Positions 47,281 through 55,877 are shown, numbered from the stretch's first letter. The stretch is 64,000 nt of DNA from Scytonema sp. UIC 10036 (GCF_009725235.1 NZ_WJFC01000001.1:214840-278839), one strand, 5' to 3'. The notes: generated from the letters alone by a model not told the origin. Program-made: numbers and translations.

Positions 47281-47514
47281 TTAATCATCGTAGATATTTT
47301 CTCGACGCAGAGCTTCATCAGAAAGGTTGGCATAGCTTTTTGGTGCTATATCCATCCACTTCTGCCAAAGTAATAATCTCTCTTCTGATGTTTGAGGTTT
47401 ATTAGTTTGTAACATTAAATTCTTGTTACTAAGCTTTTCTTGAAATAGTTTTTGCTCTTCGAGAGAGAGGTTTAGTACCACTTCTACGAGAGAATTAACA
47501 AGTTGTACATTCAT
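47281..47514 (-). CDS. Antitoxin partner of PIN toxin (copy 2)
   Basis: The 77 residues from MNVQLVNSLVEVVLNLSLEE differ from copy 1 at about four positions near the N-terminus (NFL to NSL, SVDE to SLEE, NKHL to NKNL). Cross-neutralisation between the two modules is likely. Confidence 0.75.
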   Translation of the reverse strand: MNVQLVNSLVEVVLNLSLEEQKLFQEKLSNKNLMLQTNKPQTSEERLLLWQKWMDIAPKSYANLSDEALRRENIYDD

Positions 47515-47668
47515 GGTTATGTATACCCACAAAACGCTACACGATGACGGCAGCCACTCCGGCAGAGTTTTGGCTTATTATAACACTCAATGCAATTTAG
47601 ATAGCACATTAAGCTTACAAGCAAATGGTGAGTTAACAGGGGTAACCTTGGGGGGCAGAATGTAGGTT

Positions 47669-47788
47669 CGTCAAATTGTGAAAGCCTCAAGTTGGGTAGT
47701 TGATGGTAATGGAAACGTAGAATTAGTGGCACAAGTTCCTGATATTACCTCTCGCAGCCCTTGGTTTCCAAGAGCTTCTTGTCAATAG
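47669..47788 (+). pseudogene. Exoprotein 3'-end fragment E
   Basis: The fragment reads RQIVKASSWVVDGNGNVELV, AQVPDITSRSPWFPRASCQ, then stop. The 26 bases after the stop (TTGGGATTGCCAGTAACCAG) also match those after exoprotein 2, so this is a recent copy of that gene's 3' end. The rest of the 465-base gap holds no gene apart from a palindromic repeat. Confidence 0.85.
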
Positions 47789-47866
47789 TTGGGATTGCCA
47801 GTAACCAGCACATTGTTTAATTGTATAAAATTCAGAATCTAATTTTCCAAAAGTTGTCAAAAACTC

Positions 47867-47895
47867 GTAGGGGCGCAAGGCCGCCGCGCCCCTAC
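47867..47895. repeat. Palindromic repeat GTAGGGGCG...CGCCCCTAC
   Basis: This short stem-loop of the GTAGGGGC family is common in Nostocales intergenic DNA. A related piece is at 42030-42056. It lies downstream of the small exported protein gene's 3' end and could terminate it. Confidence 0.7.
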
Positions 47896-47997
47896 AGATG
47901 CTAAACCATTCTGAAAAAGAACAGTTGTTAGCCGTTTACAGTATACAAACAAAGTTCACCGACGCGGACTTTGGAAACTGGCTGTGGATGTGACAGA

Positions 47998-48405
47998 TCA
48001 ATTGACTTTTTGATATCGACTGATCCGTGCTTCTTTTCCATTACCAGTGTTGATTAACTTGTAGAAATAGAGCGAAGGGCCAGAACCTTCATATGTGAGA
48101 ACAATAACTGAACCAATCTTGGCTTGAATTAAGCTGTCGTACCATACGAAGTATTGATTGCCGCTTCTAGATTGAATCAATACCTTGTATGCAGCATATG
48201 TGGGGTCGTAACCAAATCCTTGAACGAGGGTAACGGGCATTGATTCTACAGCACGTGCAATCTCGGCAGTCACAAAGGCAGAAGATACAAGCAATAGTAC
48301 AACAGGAATTGAAGCTTGCCAAGTGCTTACAGCAAGAGGCAATGCTAGCAAATTGCGAGCTTTTTTGAAAAATCTAACCATCGGTTTATTACAACTTTTC
48401 ATCAT
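47998..48405 (-). CDS. Small membrane-anchored or exported protein, unknown
   Basis: The 135-residue product has a basic N-terminus, then a hydrophobic stretch (SIPVVLLLVSSAFVTAEIA, about 33-51), and a soluble domain (GFGYDPTYAAYKVLIQSRSG, YFVWYDSLIQAKIGSVIVLT). The signal may be a long Sec peptide or an anchor. It was not recognised. The gene has an AAGGAGAA ribosome binding site, and its upstream region contains copy 2 of the shared leader. Confidence 0.65.
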   Translation of the reverse strand: MMKSCNKPMVRFFKKARNLLALPLAVSTWQASIPVVLLLVSSAFVTAEIARAVESMPVTLVQGFGYDPTYAAYKVLIQSRSGNQYFVWYDSLIQAKIGSVIVLTYEGSGPSLYFYKLINTGNGKEARISRYQKVN

Positions 48406-48495
48406 TTTTGTTCTCCTTAAGTCAGTAAAAGAAGTTGTTTGCGTTGTAAAATTTTGGCTGTAGCAGTTTGATTAACTAGAAACAACCCATTCACA

Positions 48496-48597
48496 AATTG
48501 TTTTTTTTGGAATTTCAGATGGTATTCGATCTAAAGGTTAAGCCTGTTTGTTAACCCTGCTAACTCTTAATTGGTAGCGGTGCTCTGAGTTTATTCA
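48496..48597. promoter_or_regulatory. Shared non-coding leader, copy 2
   Basis: The sequence from AATTTCAGATGGTATTCGAT through AAAGGTTAAGCCTGTTTGTT to TGAGTTTATTCACCTT aligns with 41660-41756. It is about 90 bases upstream of the leftward small gene and about 125 bases upstream of the CHAT-TPR gene. Confidence 0.55.
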
Positions 48598-48633
48598 CCT
48601 TCTTTGCACGTCACTATTAATTCTGATAGGCGG

Positions 48634-48670
48634 CTAGATCCCCGACTTCTTTAAGAAGTCGGGGATCTAG
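48634..48670. repeat. 37-base palindrome CTAGATCCCCGACTTCT...
   Basis: Seventeen-base arms pair perfectly around a TTA loop. This AAGAAGTCGGGGATCT palindrome is a familiar dispersed element in Nostocales genomes. It could terminate transcripts before the CHAT-TPR gene. Confidence 0.85.
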
Positions 48671-48684
48671 AAGATCTAGAACAA

Positions 48685-48711
48685 ACTGCTTCTTGTCCTG
48701 TATCTTGGTAA
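48685..48711 (+). pseudogene. Exoprotein 3'-end fragment F (last 8 codons)
   Basis: TASCPVSW and a stop match the ASCPVCQ/ASCPVSR ends of the exoprotein family. It is directly upstream of the CHAT-TPR gene, suggesting that an exoprotein gene once stood immediately before it. Confidence 0.55.
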
Positions 48712-48721
48712 GGTGTGAGAT

Positions 48722-51319
48722 ATGCAAAAGCTCTATCTGTTAAAGCGAGTCGTCAGACTTGCGGCGATTCATATAGTACTATTCACTCTTGCTTTTTTCC
48801 TAACTCTTATCCCTAGCACGATCGCTAAACAATCAGAATCAGCAGACGATCGCATCCAAACCATCCAATCCCTGACACCGCAACAACTTCTCGAACAAGG
48901 TGAAGTACTGTATCAAGCAGGGCGCTTTACCGAAGCAGTAACTGTTCTACAACAAGCTGTTCGCATTTCTCAAAAATCAGGCGATCGCATCACACAAGCC
49001 ACCGCACTCACAAACCTCTCTCTAGTCTTCAAACAACTTGGTTCGTGGCAAGAAGCTTCCCAAGCGATCGACACTAGTTTAAGTCTACTTGGCTGGAAAG
49101 ACAACCAAAAGTTGACTGTCAACAATCGCAAGACAGATTTACTAGAAATACTTGCCCAAACTCTCGATATTCAGGGTGAATTGCAACTTTCACGGGGACA
49201 GGCGGATGTATCATTGAAAACATGGCAACAAGCAGAACAAATCTGGAAGCGAATAGGCAACAATACTGGAGTGACACGCGATCGTATCAACCAAGCACAA
49301 GCTCTGCGAGTTTCTGGTTTTTACAGCCGTAGCTTAGACGTATTGAATGAAGTTTCCCAACAGTTGAAAACCCAACCTGATTCACTTGAAAAAGTAACAG
49401 CTTTACGCTCTCTTGGGAATGCACAACAACAATTCGGTGACTTAGAACAATCCTCAAAAAATTTAAAACTTAGTTTAGAAATTGCCCAACGACTGAAACT
49501 GCCTTTAGAAATTAGTCTGGCAGAATTTTCTCTTGGTAATACTGCAAGAGGATTAAACGATACAAAATCTTCTATAATTCATTATGAAAATGCGGCTAAA
49601 GTTGCACCTACCCCACTTACAAAAGTTCAAGCTCAAATCAATCAACTGAGCTTGCTTGTTGAGAATCAACAAATAGCAGAAGCAAAAACATTAGAGCCTA
49701 CAATTCAATCCCAATTACCAAGTTTACCAACAAATCAAGCAGGTATTTATGCACGGATAAACTTTGCTCGTAATTTACTTAAAATAGGCAATAAAAAAGA
49801 CATTGCTGAGATTTTAGCAAGCAGCGTTCAACAAGCCAAAACCATTGGAGACGAACGCGCACAATCCTATGCATTAGGGAGTTTGGGAGAAGTCTACGAG
49901 CAGAACCGTCAATGGCAAGAAGCACAAGATTTAACGCAACAAGCATTGTTTGTTGCTCAAAAAATCAATGCTTCAGATATAGCTTATCGTTGGGAGTGGC
50001 AGTTGGGACGCTTGCTAAAAGCACAAGAAAATATACAGGGAGCCATAGCTGCTTATGATACCGCAGTTGCCACACTTGAGTCTCTCCGCAGCGATTTAGT
50101 AGCAGTCAATCGGGAGGTGCAATTTAATTTCCGCGATAGCGTAGAACCCATTTACCGTCAGTCAGTAGAGCTGCTTTTACAAGAGGGAAAACCCGATCTA
50201 GATAAAGCCCGCAAGCGAATAGAAGCCTTGCAACTAGCAGAACTGGACAATTTTTTCCGAGAAGCTTGCTTGAGTAACCAATTTGTAGTGCTTGACAAAG
50301 TGGTAGATCGCGATAACCCCAACACTGCTATTTTCTACCCCATTCTCCTAGATAACCACTTAGAAGTTATCCTCAAGCTCCCCAACCAACCGTTAATGCG
50401 TAGAACTTCTGTCGTTAATCTTCAGGAAGTAGAGCAAGCCGTTACAAAAATGCGACAGACGATAGTCGAACCCGATGCATTGAAGAAATTTCAAGCAGTT
50501 TCGCAGCAGTTATATGACTGGTTAATTAAACCAGTTGAAAGTGAGCTGAAAAATAGTAAAGTCAATACTTTAGTCTTTATCCCAGACGGGTTATTAAGAA
50601 ATCTTCCCATGTCTGCATTATATGATGGCGCATTGTATTTAGTCCAAAAGTACGCTGTTGCTATTAGCCCAGGACTGCAACTCTTTAGCCCAAAACCTTT
50701 AGCGGAAGAAAAATTAAACGCCCTTGCTGGAGGACTATCTCAACCACCCGAACACGAAAAGTTTGCACCGCTTCCCAACGTTAAAGTCGAACTGAAATTA
50801 ATTCAGCAATTGGGTGTATCGAAAACAACATTATTAGATGAAACATTCAAAAGTACAATATTAGGAAAAACTATCAATACCCAACCTTTCAGAGTCATTC
50901 ACCTAGCAACTCACGGGCAATTTAGCTCCAAAGCAAAAGACACTTTTATCCTAGCAGCTGATAAACGTATCTACGTAGGGGAATTAGATCGCTTGCTCAA
51001 AAGTAGAGAGCAAAAACGAACAGAGCCAGTAGAATTACTTGTTTTGAGTGCTTGCGAAACAGCAGCAGGAGATAACCGCGCTGCATTGGGATTAGCGGGA
51101 GTTGCTCTACGTGCTGGAGCGCGTAGTACTTTAGCTTCCTTATGGCAGATTGGTGATAATTCCACGGCTTTGTTTATTGATGAATTCTACCGACAGTTAA
51201 TAACTGGCAAAACCACGGCAGAATCCCTACGCCTTGCTCAATTAAAGCTGCTGTCTGGTTCTGAATACAGCCGTCCTCTTTACTGGGCACCTTACGTACT
51301 AGTGGGTAACTGGTTGTAG
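48722..51319 (+). CDS. TPR-CHAT protease-like protein
   Basis: The protein has 865 residues. An N-terminal signal or anchor (about 13-37, HIVLFTLAFFLTLIPSTIA) suggests a periplasmic or membrane location. It is followed by TPR repeats (about 55-470; for example QLLEQGEVLYQAGRFTEAVT and SLGEVYEQNRQWQEAQDLTQ). The C-terminal CHAT domain (about 520-865) has His731 in HLATHGQFSS and Cys778 in LVLSACETAAGD. This is the common cyanobacterial TPR-CHAT type, distinct from the CHAT modules at 6-24 kb. It probably belongs with the exoprotein and DUF928 genes, perhaps processing surface proteins (inference). No transmembrane segment was seen besides the N-terminal one. Confidence 0.92.
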   Translation: MQKLYLLKRVVRLAAIHIVLFTLAFFLTLIPSTIAKQSESADDRIQTIQSLTPQQLLEQGEVLYQAGRFTEAVTVLQQAVRISQKSGDRITQATALTNLSLVFKQLGSWQEASQAIDTSLSLLGWKDNQKLTVNNRKTDLLEILAQTLDIQGELQLSRGQADVSLKTWQQAEQIWKRIGNNTGVTRDRINQAQALRVSGFYSRSLDVLNEVSQQLKTQPDSLEKVTALRSLGNAQQQFGDLEQSSKNLKLSLEIAQRLKLPLEISLAEFSLGNTARGLNDTKSSIIHYENAAKVAPTPLTKVQAQINQLSLLVENQQIAEAKTLEPTIQSQLPSLPTNQAGIYARINFARNLLKIGNKKDIAEILASSVQQAKTIGDERAQSYALGSLGEVYEQNRQWQEAQDLTQQALFVAQKINASDIAYRWEWQLGRLLKAQENIQGAIAAYDTAVATLESLRSDLVAVNREVQFNFRDSVEPIYRQSVELLLQEGKPDLDKARKRIEALQLAELDNFFREACLSNQFVVLDKVVDRDNPNTAIFYPILLDNHLEVILKLPNQPLMRRTSVVNLQEVEQAVTKMRQTIVEPDALKKFQAVSQQLYDWLIKPVESELKNSKVNTLVFIPDGLLRNLPMSALYDGALYLVQKYAVAISPGLQLFSPKPLAEEKLNALAGGLSQPPEHEKFAPLPNVKVELKLIQQLGVSKTTLLDETFKSTILGKTINTQPFRVIHLATHGQFSSKAKDTFILAADKRIYVGELDRLLKSREQKRTEPVELLVLSACETAAGDNRAALGLAGVALRAGARSTLASLWQIGDNSTALFIDEFYRQLITGKTTAESLRLAQLKLLSGSEYSRPLYWAPYVLVGNWL

Positions 51320-51340
51320 AAATTTTAAGGACAATCGTGA

Positions 51341-51508
51341 TATCACTTTGCTTGGAACGATCTGGCTACGATAAAAAAAATTGCCCAGATACAAGAAGAG
51401 ACAGAGCCAAGCATCGCCCTAACAGTATTCGCTGACATTGGTTTGACAGATGCAGATGAACTTTTTACCTGTGGTAAGATAAGAAGTAAAGTACGTTTAA
51501 TAGAATAG
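51341..51508 (+). pseudogene. Short coding remnant without start
   Basis: An open frame reading FAWNDLATIKKIAQIQEETE and SIALTVFADIGLTDADELFT ends at TAG 51506-51508. It has no start codon, and a stop directly precedes it. The composition is protein-like, but the family was not recognised. Confidence 0.3.
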
Positions 51509-51570
51509 ACAATAACATGACAATTCAAAATACCTACTAGCATAAGAAGTCATTAATTATAGGTGTAAAA

Positions 51571-51783
51571 ATGGAAACTACAACCAAAAGACAAGCGTTG
51601 TTAAAAGCTATTTACGAACAACTAGAACAAGCTTATGAAGATACTTTGGAGGATGTTTTAGAACTGTTACATATTCGGTCATCTGAGGATGAAGAGGACA
51701 TTCAAGACTATGATGCTGCATTAGAAGATATTAAAAAGCATGGGACGGTATCTTGGGAAGATTATAAGAGAGGAATTGAGTGA
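51571..51783 (+). CDS. Antitoxin of RelE/ParE pair
   Basis: The 70-residue acidic protein (start METTTKRQALLKAIYEQLEQ) has a C-terminal YDAALEDIKKHGTVSWEDYK segment typical of small cyanobacterial RelB-like antitoxins. It overlaps the toxin gene by four bases. Confidence 0.78.
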   Translation: METTTKRQALLKAIYEQLEQAYEDTLEDVLELLHIRSSEDEEDIQDYDAALEDIKKHGTVSWEDYKRGIE

Positions 51784-52043
51784 CCTATCAAATTGATTTT
51801 TCAAGAAAAGCAACTAAACAATTAAACAAATTGCCTTCTGATATTAAAGAACGAATTGAAGCGAAAATCTTAGAATTAGCCGATAACCCACGTCCTAATG
51901 GTGTTATAAAACTAAAAAATCGAGAAAACGGTTATCGACTTAGAGTAGGCGACTATCGAATTTTATATGATATTTACGATGGTGTTTTAGTAATAACCGT
52001 TGTTAAAGTTGGACATCGTAAAGAAGTTTATAGGGATGAATAG
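51780..52043 (+). CDS. relE: RelE/ParE-family toxin
   Basis: The 87-residue protein uses a GTG start overlapping the antitoxin stop (GTGA). Hallmarks are YQIDFSRKATKQLNKLPSDI, KLKNRENGYRLRVGDYRILY and a C-terminal VVKVGHRKEVYRDE. It is predicted to be a ribosome-dependent mRNA interferase. Confidence 0.93.
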   Translation: MTYQIDFSRKATKQLNKLPSDIKERIEAKILELADNPRPNGVIKLKNRENGYRLRVGDYRILYDIYDGVLVITVVKVGHRKEVYRDE

Positions 52044-52136
52044 GGGGCGTGCCTAGTTCACTCTGGTATAATGATTGACTCGCGCATCGTGTCCTAACGT
52101 AATATCAACCCCTATCTAAGCGATCGCTAAATCATG

Positions 52137-53015
52137 TTATTTCACCAGAGGAGCCGTAGCAACATTATCCAAATTGACAGAGCGCAGTAAGCTTTGCCAA
52201 TTAGCAGCAAGAGATGCATCTTTAGGATTAGAAAGGTACAGTTGTGCCAGCATAGTCAGAGAATCAAACCAAATACCTTCTTCTGCATAAATCGCAATTT
52301 TTTGTTGGGGATCGGCTGCTGCTTGCAACTTCTGCATGACACCAGAATCCAAATTCACTCTCTGAATATCTCCTTCTACGTAGATAGGAACCCTTGCTAT
52401 TTGTTGTCGATCGCAACGAACTTTTAAGTACCAGCGATATGTTTTACCTACTTGTAACGATGCATTGGATGGTAAAGAAACACCTATGACACTGGGATTT
52501 GTAGGTAGTGAGATTGCATCTTTATAAATATCATTTCCCGTACTATCCTGTAAGCTAAACTCAGCACTAGCTTTTAAATCCTTAGTGTAGGGAACGTAAA
52601 ACCAAAAAGTTGGTCGTTCAGAGGTAGTTAGCCCTTCTACAATCCCCACACTTGATTTATCTGTCTGTTTGCTATCCCCTTGTTCCTCTCGCAACGGTAT
52701 TAAAGCAGTAAGTGCAGTTGCAACTGTAGGACAGTTATCCCGGCTACCCATTCCTGCTCTACGCCCAGAAACAGGACTCAACCGCTTGGGTGTTTTAGGC
52801 CAAACAAAAACCGGTCGAGAGGTACGTCGTTGTTGAAGTGAAGTCCGATCTCTGGATGGTTGTGCAGGTTGCTCGCTAGTTGCTGGTTGTTTAGTTTGGG
52901 CTGTTACCTTTGATGGATAGTCAATTACAGTGCTCAAAATCAGAGCGATTGTTAGCATCCAGTTCATTATTTTGACAAAGTAGGTACGGTTCTTGATTTT
53001 GGCTACCATTAGCAT
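52137..53015 (-). CDS. DUF928 family exported protein
   Basis: The 292-residue product (or 290 from the second ATG, MVAKIKNRTYFVK) has a signal peptide of about 40 residues and a low-complexity Pro/Gln/Ser segment. The DUF928 domain has RRAGMGSRDNCPTVATALTA, ALIPLREEQ, TTSERPTFWFYVPYTKDLKA, KTYRWYLKVRCDRQ and IWFDSLTMLAQLYLSNPKDA. Function is unknown and the location is probably periplasmic. It is convergent with the CHAT-TPR/RelBE side. From memory, DUF928 genes usually neighbour TPR-CHAT and haemagglutinin-type genes, which fits here. Confidence 0.87.
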   Translation of the reverse strand: MLMVAKIKNRTYFVKIMNWMLTIALILSTVIDYPSKVTAQTKQPATSEQPAQPSRDRTSLQQRRTSRPVFVWPKTPKRLSPVSGRRAGMGSRDNCPTVATALTALIPLREEQGDSKQTDKSSVGIVEGLTTSERPTFWFYVPYTKDLKASAEFSLQDSTGNDIYKDAISLPTNPSVIGVSLPSNASLQVGKTYRWYLKVRCDRQQIARVPIYVEGDIQRVNLDSGVMQKLQAAADPQQKIAIYAEEGIWFDSLTMLAQLYLSNPKDASLAANWQSLLRSVNLDNVATAPLVK

Positions 53016-53297
53016 AAATCAAATTCACCGTGTTCGAGACATTGATACCGACACAAGTACTTCCAACATTTGTGTCTTGAGTCTTACGAAACAGCAAATT
53101 CTGAATCTTTCCTTAATTCAGGAGACCGAAATCCCAAGACTATATTTTCTCTCGGCACACCTGCCATCACAAGTATAGTTATGAGTCGAGCGATCGCACT
53201 TGCAGCCTATTTTATATAGGTGTCATCTGACTTTATTTATGCACTATATTTGACTTTTGCTCAAAGTATTTTCACAAATCGCTTTGTTTTTATTGAT

Positions 53298-54101
53298 ATG
53301 AGTGAAGCAGAAGCCATTTTTCAAACACCATCACCCCGCACTCGTGCAAGTCTTGCAACTGACTTGCGCCAACTTGGTTTAATTCCCGGTGCGATCGTAC
53401 TGGTACACTCTTCTTTAAAGTCGTTAGGATGGGTTTGTGGCGGTTCAGTTACGGTCATTCAAGCTTTCATGGATGTGCTAACGACTATAGGTACTCTAGT
53501 TATGCCCAGTCACTCTGGTGATTACTCCGATCCCGCAGAGTGGCAAAATCCACCCGTACCAAGTGAATGGGTTCAGATAATTCGAGATACCATGCCAGCC
53601 TTTGATGCGCGGTTAACTCCCACACGCGGAATGGGTAAAATTGCTGAAGCTTTTCGGACTTTCCCTGAGGTTGTGCGGAGTTCCCATCCCACATCTTCAT
53701 TTGCTGCATGGGGAAAATATGCACCAGACATTATCAACAATCACAGTTTAGATTATTCCTTGGGCAATGAATCGCCACTGGCTCGCTTGTATGACCTGAA
53801 TGCTTCGGTTGTACTATTAGGGGTTGGGTACGATTCCAACACTTGCTTTCATCTTGCTGAGTATCGAACTACCAAGGTCAAGCAAATTACCCAAGGCTCA
53901 CCGATTACTGAAGAAGGACAACGGGTTTGGAAAACGTATAAAGATGTTGAGTTTAACTGGGAATGTTTTGAGGAAATGGGTACAGCTTTTGAAGAAGCAG
54001 GTTATGTGAAAAGTTCTAACGTCGGTAACGCGCCAACCAGACTTTTTTTGATAAAAAGTGCTGTTGATTGGGCAGCGAGTTGGTTAGAAAAGAAGAGCTG
54101 A
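53298..54101 (+). CDS. AAC(3)-family N-acetyltransferase
   Basis: The 267-residue product starts at MSEAEAIFQTPSPRTRASLA. The frame is open 26 codons upstream, but that part is hydrophobic and unlike the family. Family motifs are VLVHSSLKSLGWVCGG, GTLVMPSHSGDYSDPAEWQN, SSHPTSSFAAWGKYA, ESPLARLYDLNASVVLLGVG and SNTCFHLAEYR, with the conserved His and Glu. It transfers acetyl from acetyl-CoA to an amine. Chromosomal members of this family often do not confer aminoglycoside resistance, so the substrate is open. Confidence 0.88.
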   Translation: MSEAEAIFQTPSPRTRASLATDLRQLGLIPGAIVLVHSSLKSLGWVCGGSVTVIQAFMDVLTTIGTLVMPSHSGDYSDPAEWQNPPVPSEWVQIIRDTMPAFDARLTPTRGMGKIAEAFRTFPEVVRSSHPTSSFAAWGKYAPDIINNHSLDYSLGNESPLARLYDLNASVVLLGVGYDSNTCFHLAEYRTTKVKQITQGSPITEEGQRVWKTYKDVEFNWECFEEMGTAFEEAGYVKSSNVGNAPTRLFLIKSAVDWAASWLEKKS

Positions 54102-54168
54102 ATCTGGAGAAAATGATAGTGTAAGCGAGAGTGTATTTCTGCACTTTCCGATCCAGAGGAAGAGAATC

Positions 54169-54885
54169 ATGCAAAACCATAAAAAGGGGACGGGAAAAAC
54201 GTCCCGCCGTGGTTTTTTAGGACAAGCACTCACCGCAACGGGAGCAGCTATTGCGGCTCCTTCATTGCTCGAACAAGCAAACACAGCAAAGGCAACTGCC
54301 CAAAGTTCCGGAGATGAAATGTCTGTCTCACTAAACGTTAATGGCAAACTCCAAACCCTTTCTATTGAGCCTCGCGTTACGCTGTTGGATGCTCTGCGCG
54401 ATCGCTTGGGACTGGTGGGTAGTAAAAAGGGATGCGATCGCGGACAGTGTGGAGCTTGTACTGTTCTGATTGAAGGCGAACGAGTCTATTCCTGCTTGAC
54501 ATTAGCAATCATGCAAGAGGGCAAAGAAATTGTCACCATTGAAGGGCTAGCAAAGGGCGATACCCTCCATCCGATGCAAGCTGCCTTTATTGACAACGAT
54601 GGTTTTCAGTGCGGCTATTGCACGCCGGGACAAATTTGTGCTTCTGTTGCCCTAGTCAATGAAGTCAAACGAGGTTGTGCCAGTGTTGTCACTCCAGATT
54701 TGTCGAGTCCCCCACAACTAGCCGAACTCTCGTCCGTGGAAATCAAAGAGCGATTGAGCGGCAATCTCTGTAGGTGCAGTGCTTACAACGGTATTGTTGC
54801 TTCCGTACAACAAGTCGCCGGTCAAAAACCACCTTCTCCTGTGGCAACTGTCCTAGTTCGCGAAACTGAGGAGTTGCCCACATGA
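54169..54885 (+). CDS. paoA: Aldehyde oxidoreductase 2Fe-2S subunit, Tat-exported (PaoA/YagT type)
   Basis: The 238-residue product has a twin-arginine signal (SRRGFLGQALTATGAAIAA, residues 9-27). The ferredoxin-like domain has KKGCDRGQCGACTVL, and the second 2Fe-2S domain has FQCGYCTPGQICAS and LSGNLCRCSAYNGI. It passes electrons from the molybdenum site to acceptors. It is the first gene of a three-gene operon and overlaps the next gene by four bases. The assembled enzyme should be periplasmic, as with E. coli PaoABC. Confidence 0.93.
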   Translation: MQNHKKGTGKTSRRGFLGQALTATGAAIAAPSLLEQANTAKATAQSSGDEMSVSLNVNGKLQTLSIEPRVTLLDALRDRLGLVGSKKGCDRGQCGACTVLIEGERVYSCLTLAIMQEGKEIVTIEGLAKGDTLHPMQAAFIDNDGFQCGYCTPGQICASVALVNEVKRGCASVVTPDLSSPPQLAELSSVEIKERLSGNLCRCSAYNGIVASVQQVAGQKPPSPVATVLVRETEELPT

Positions 54886-55877
54886 ACAATTTTACCTACA
54901 TTCGTGCGACTTCTGTAAAAGATGCCATTCAACGCTCAACAGCTAACAAAAATGCAGCTTATATAGCAGGTGGGACAAATCTAGTCGATCGCCTCAAGGG
55001 TTTTCTAGATGAGCCATCCCAACTCATAGATATTTCCCGACTGGACATGAAGCGCATTTCTCGCACAACTAATGGAGGTTTGCTCATTGGGGCGCTTGCG
55101 AGCAACACAGCAGTTGCAGACAATCCCGATATTCGTCGCGACTACCCAATTTTGTCCCGCGCAATCCTCTCCGGTGCGTCTCAGCAAATCCGCAACATGG
55201 CAACTGTAGGCGGTAACCTGTTGCAACGCACTCGCTGTCCCTATTATTATGATACTGCCTTTCCGTGTAACAAGCGCCAGCCGGGAACTGGTTGTCCAGC
55301 AGCAACGGGAATTAATCGCGGTCATGCTATTTTAGGTGCTAGCGACCAGTGCTTGGCAGTTCACCCCTCAGATATGTGTGTTGCTCTCGCTGCTTTAGAT
55401 GCTGTGGTTGTCGTGGAAAGCCCTAAAGGCAAGCGGCAAATACAGATGGTAGATTTTCACAGATTACCGGGAAATACTCCCCAGCGAGACACAAATTTGG
55501 AACCAGGTGAGTTAATTACCGCTATTATCCTACCACCAATCTCCTTTGCTAAGTCAGGAGTTTACTTGAAATTACGCGATCGCACTTCCTATGCCTTTGC
55601 ATTAATATCAGTAGCAGCAGCTGTTGACCTTTCAGCTGAGAAAATCAAAGATGCTCGCTTAGCAATGGGTGGTGTAGCCCACATACCCTGGCGATCAACT
55701 GAAGCCGAAAAATTTTTAATTGGCAAGACTGCCAACGCCACAACATTTGAACAAGCAGCAGAAATTGCACTTCGGGAAGCAAAACCCCTGACTCACAATA
55801 GTTTCAAAGTTGACATGGCAAAACGGGCAATTCGCCGCGCACTGACAATTTCAGCCAAAGGAGGGGGGGTTGTATGA
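54882..55877 (+). CDS. paoB: Aldehyde oxidoreductase FAD subunit (PaoB/YagS type)
   Basis: The 331-residue protein has an FAD-binding PCMH fold with AAYIAGGTNLVDRLKGFLDE and RNMATVGGNLLQRTRCPYYY. The Cys-containing insertion (TRCPYYYDTAFPCNKRQPG, GTGCPAATG, DQCLAVHPSD) corresponds to the extra 4Fe-4S cluster of PaoB and of 4-hydroxybenzoyl-CoA reductase. It is translationally coupled on both sides. It has no signal peptide of its own, so it would be carried out with the Tat-bearing subunit. Confidence 0.93.
   Translation: MNNFTYIRATSVKDAIQRSTANKNAAYIAGGTNLVDRLKGFLDEPSQLIDISRLDMKRISRTTNGGLLIGALASNTAVADNPDIRRDYPILSRAILSGASQQIRNMATVGGNLLQRTRCPYYYDTAFPCNKRQPGTGCPAATGINRGHAILGASDQCLAVHPSDMCVALAALDAVVVVESPKGKRQIQMVDFHRLPGNTPQRDTNLEPGELITAIILPPISFAKSGVYLKLRDRTSYAFALISVAAAVDLSAEKIKDARLAMGGVAHIPWRSTEAEKFLIGKTANATTFEQAAEIALREAKPLTHNSFKVDMAKRAIRRALTISAKGGGVV

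Larger units (their letters stand above)
46801..47584. repeat. Duplicated VapBC block, copy 2
   Basis: It is a direct repeat of 37888-38670, differing at a few per cent of positions by eye. The left neighbour is an exoprotein 5' fragment and the right neighbour (from 47669) an exoprotein 3' fragment, as if the block replaced the middle of an exoprotein gene. Confidence 0.85.

Noticed and set aside
37888..47584. Classical composite transposon for the duplicated VapBC block
   Set aside because: No transposase, terminal inverted repeats or target-site duplication could be seen at the block ends.
48634..48670. Operator or regulator site upstream of the CHAT-TPR gene
   Set aside because: The palindrome is a known type of dispersed Nostocales repeat. 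Its position gives no specific evidence of regulation.
53220..53297. Upstream extension of the AAC(3) gene to a GTG
   Set aside because: The extra 26 residues are hydrophobic and unlike the family N-terminus, which begins naturally at ATG 53298.
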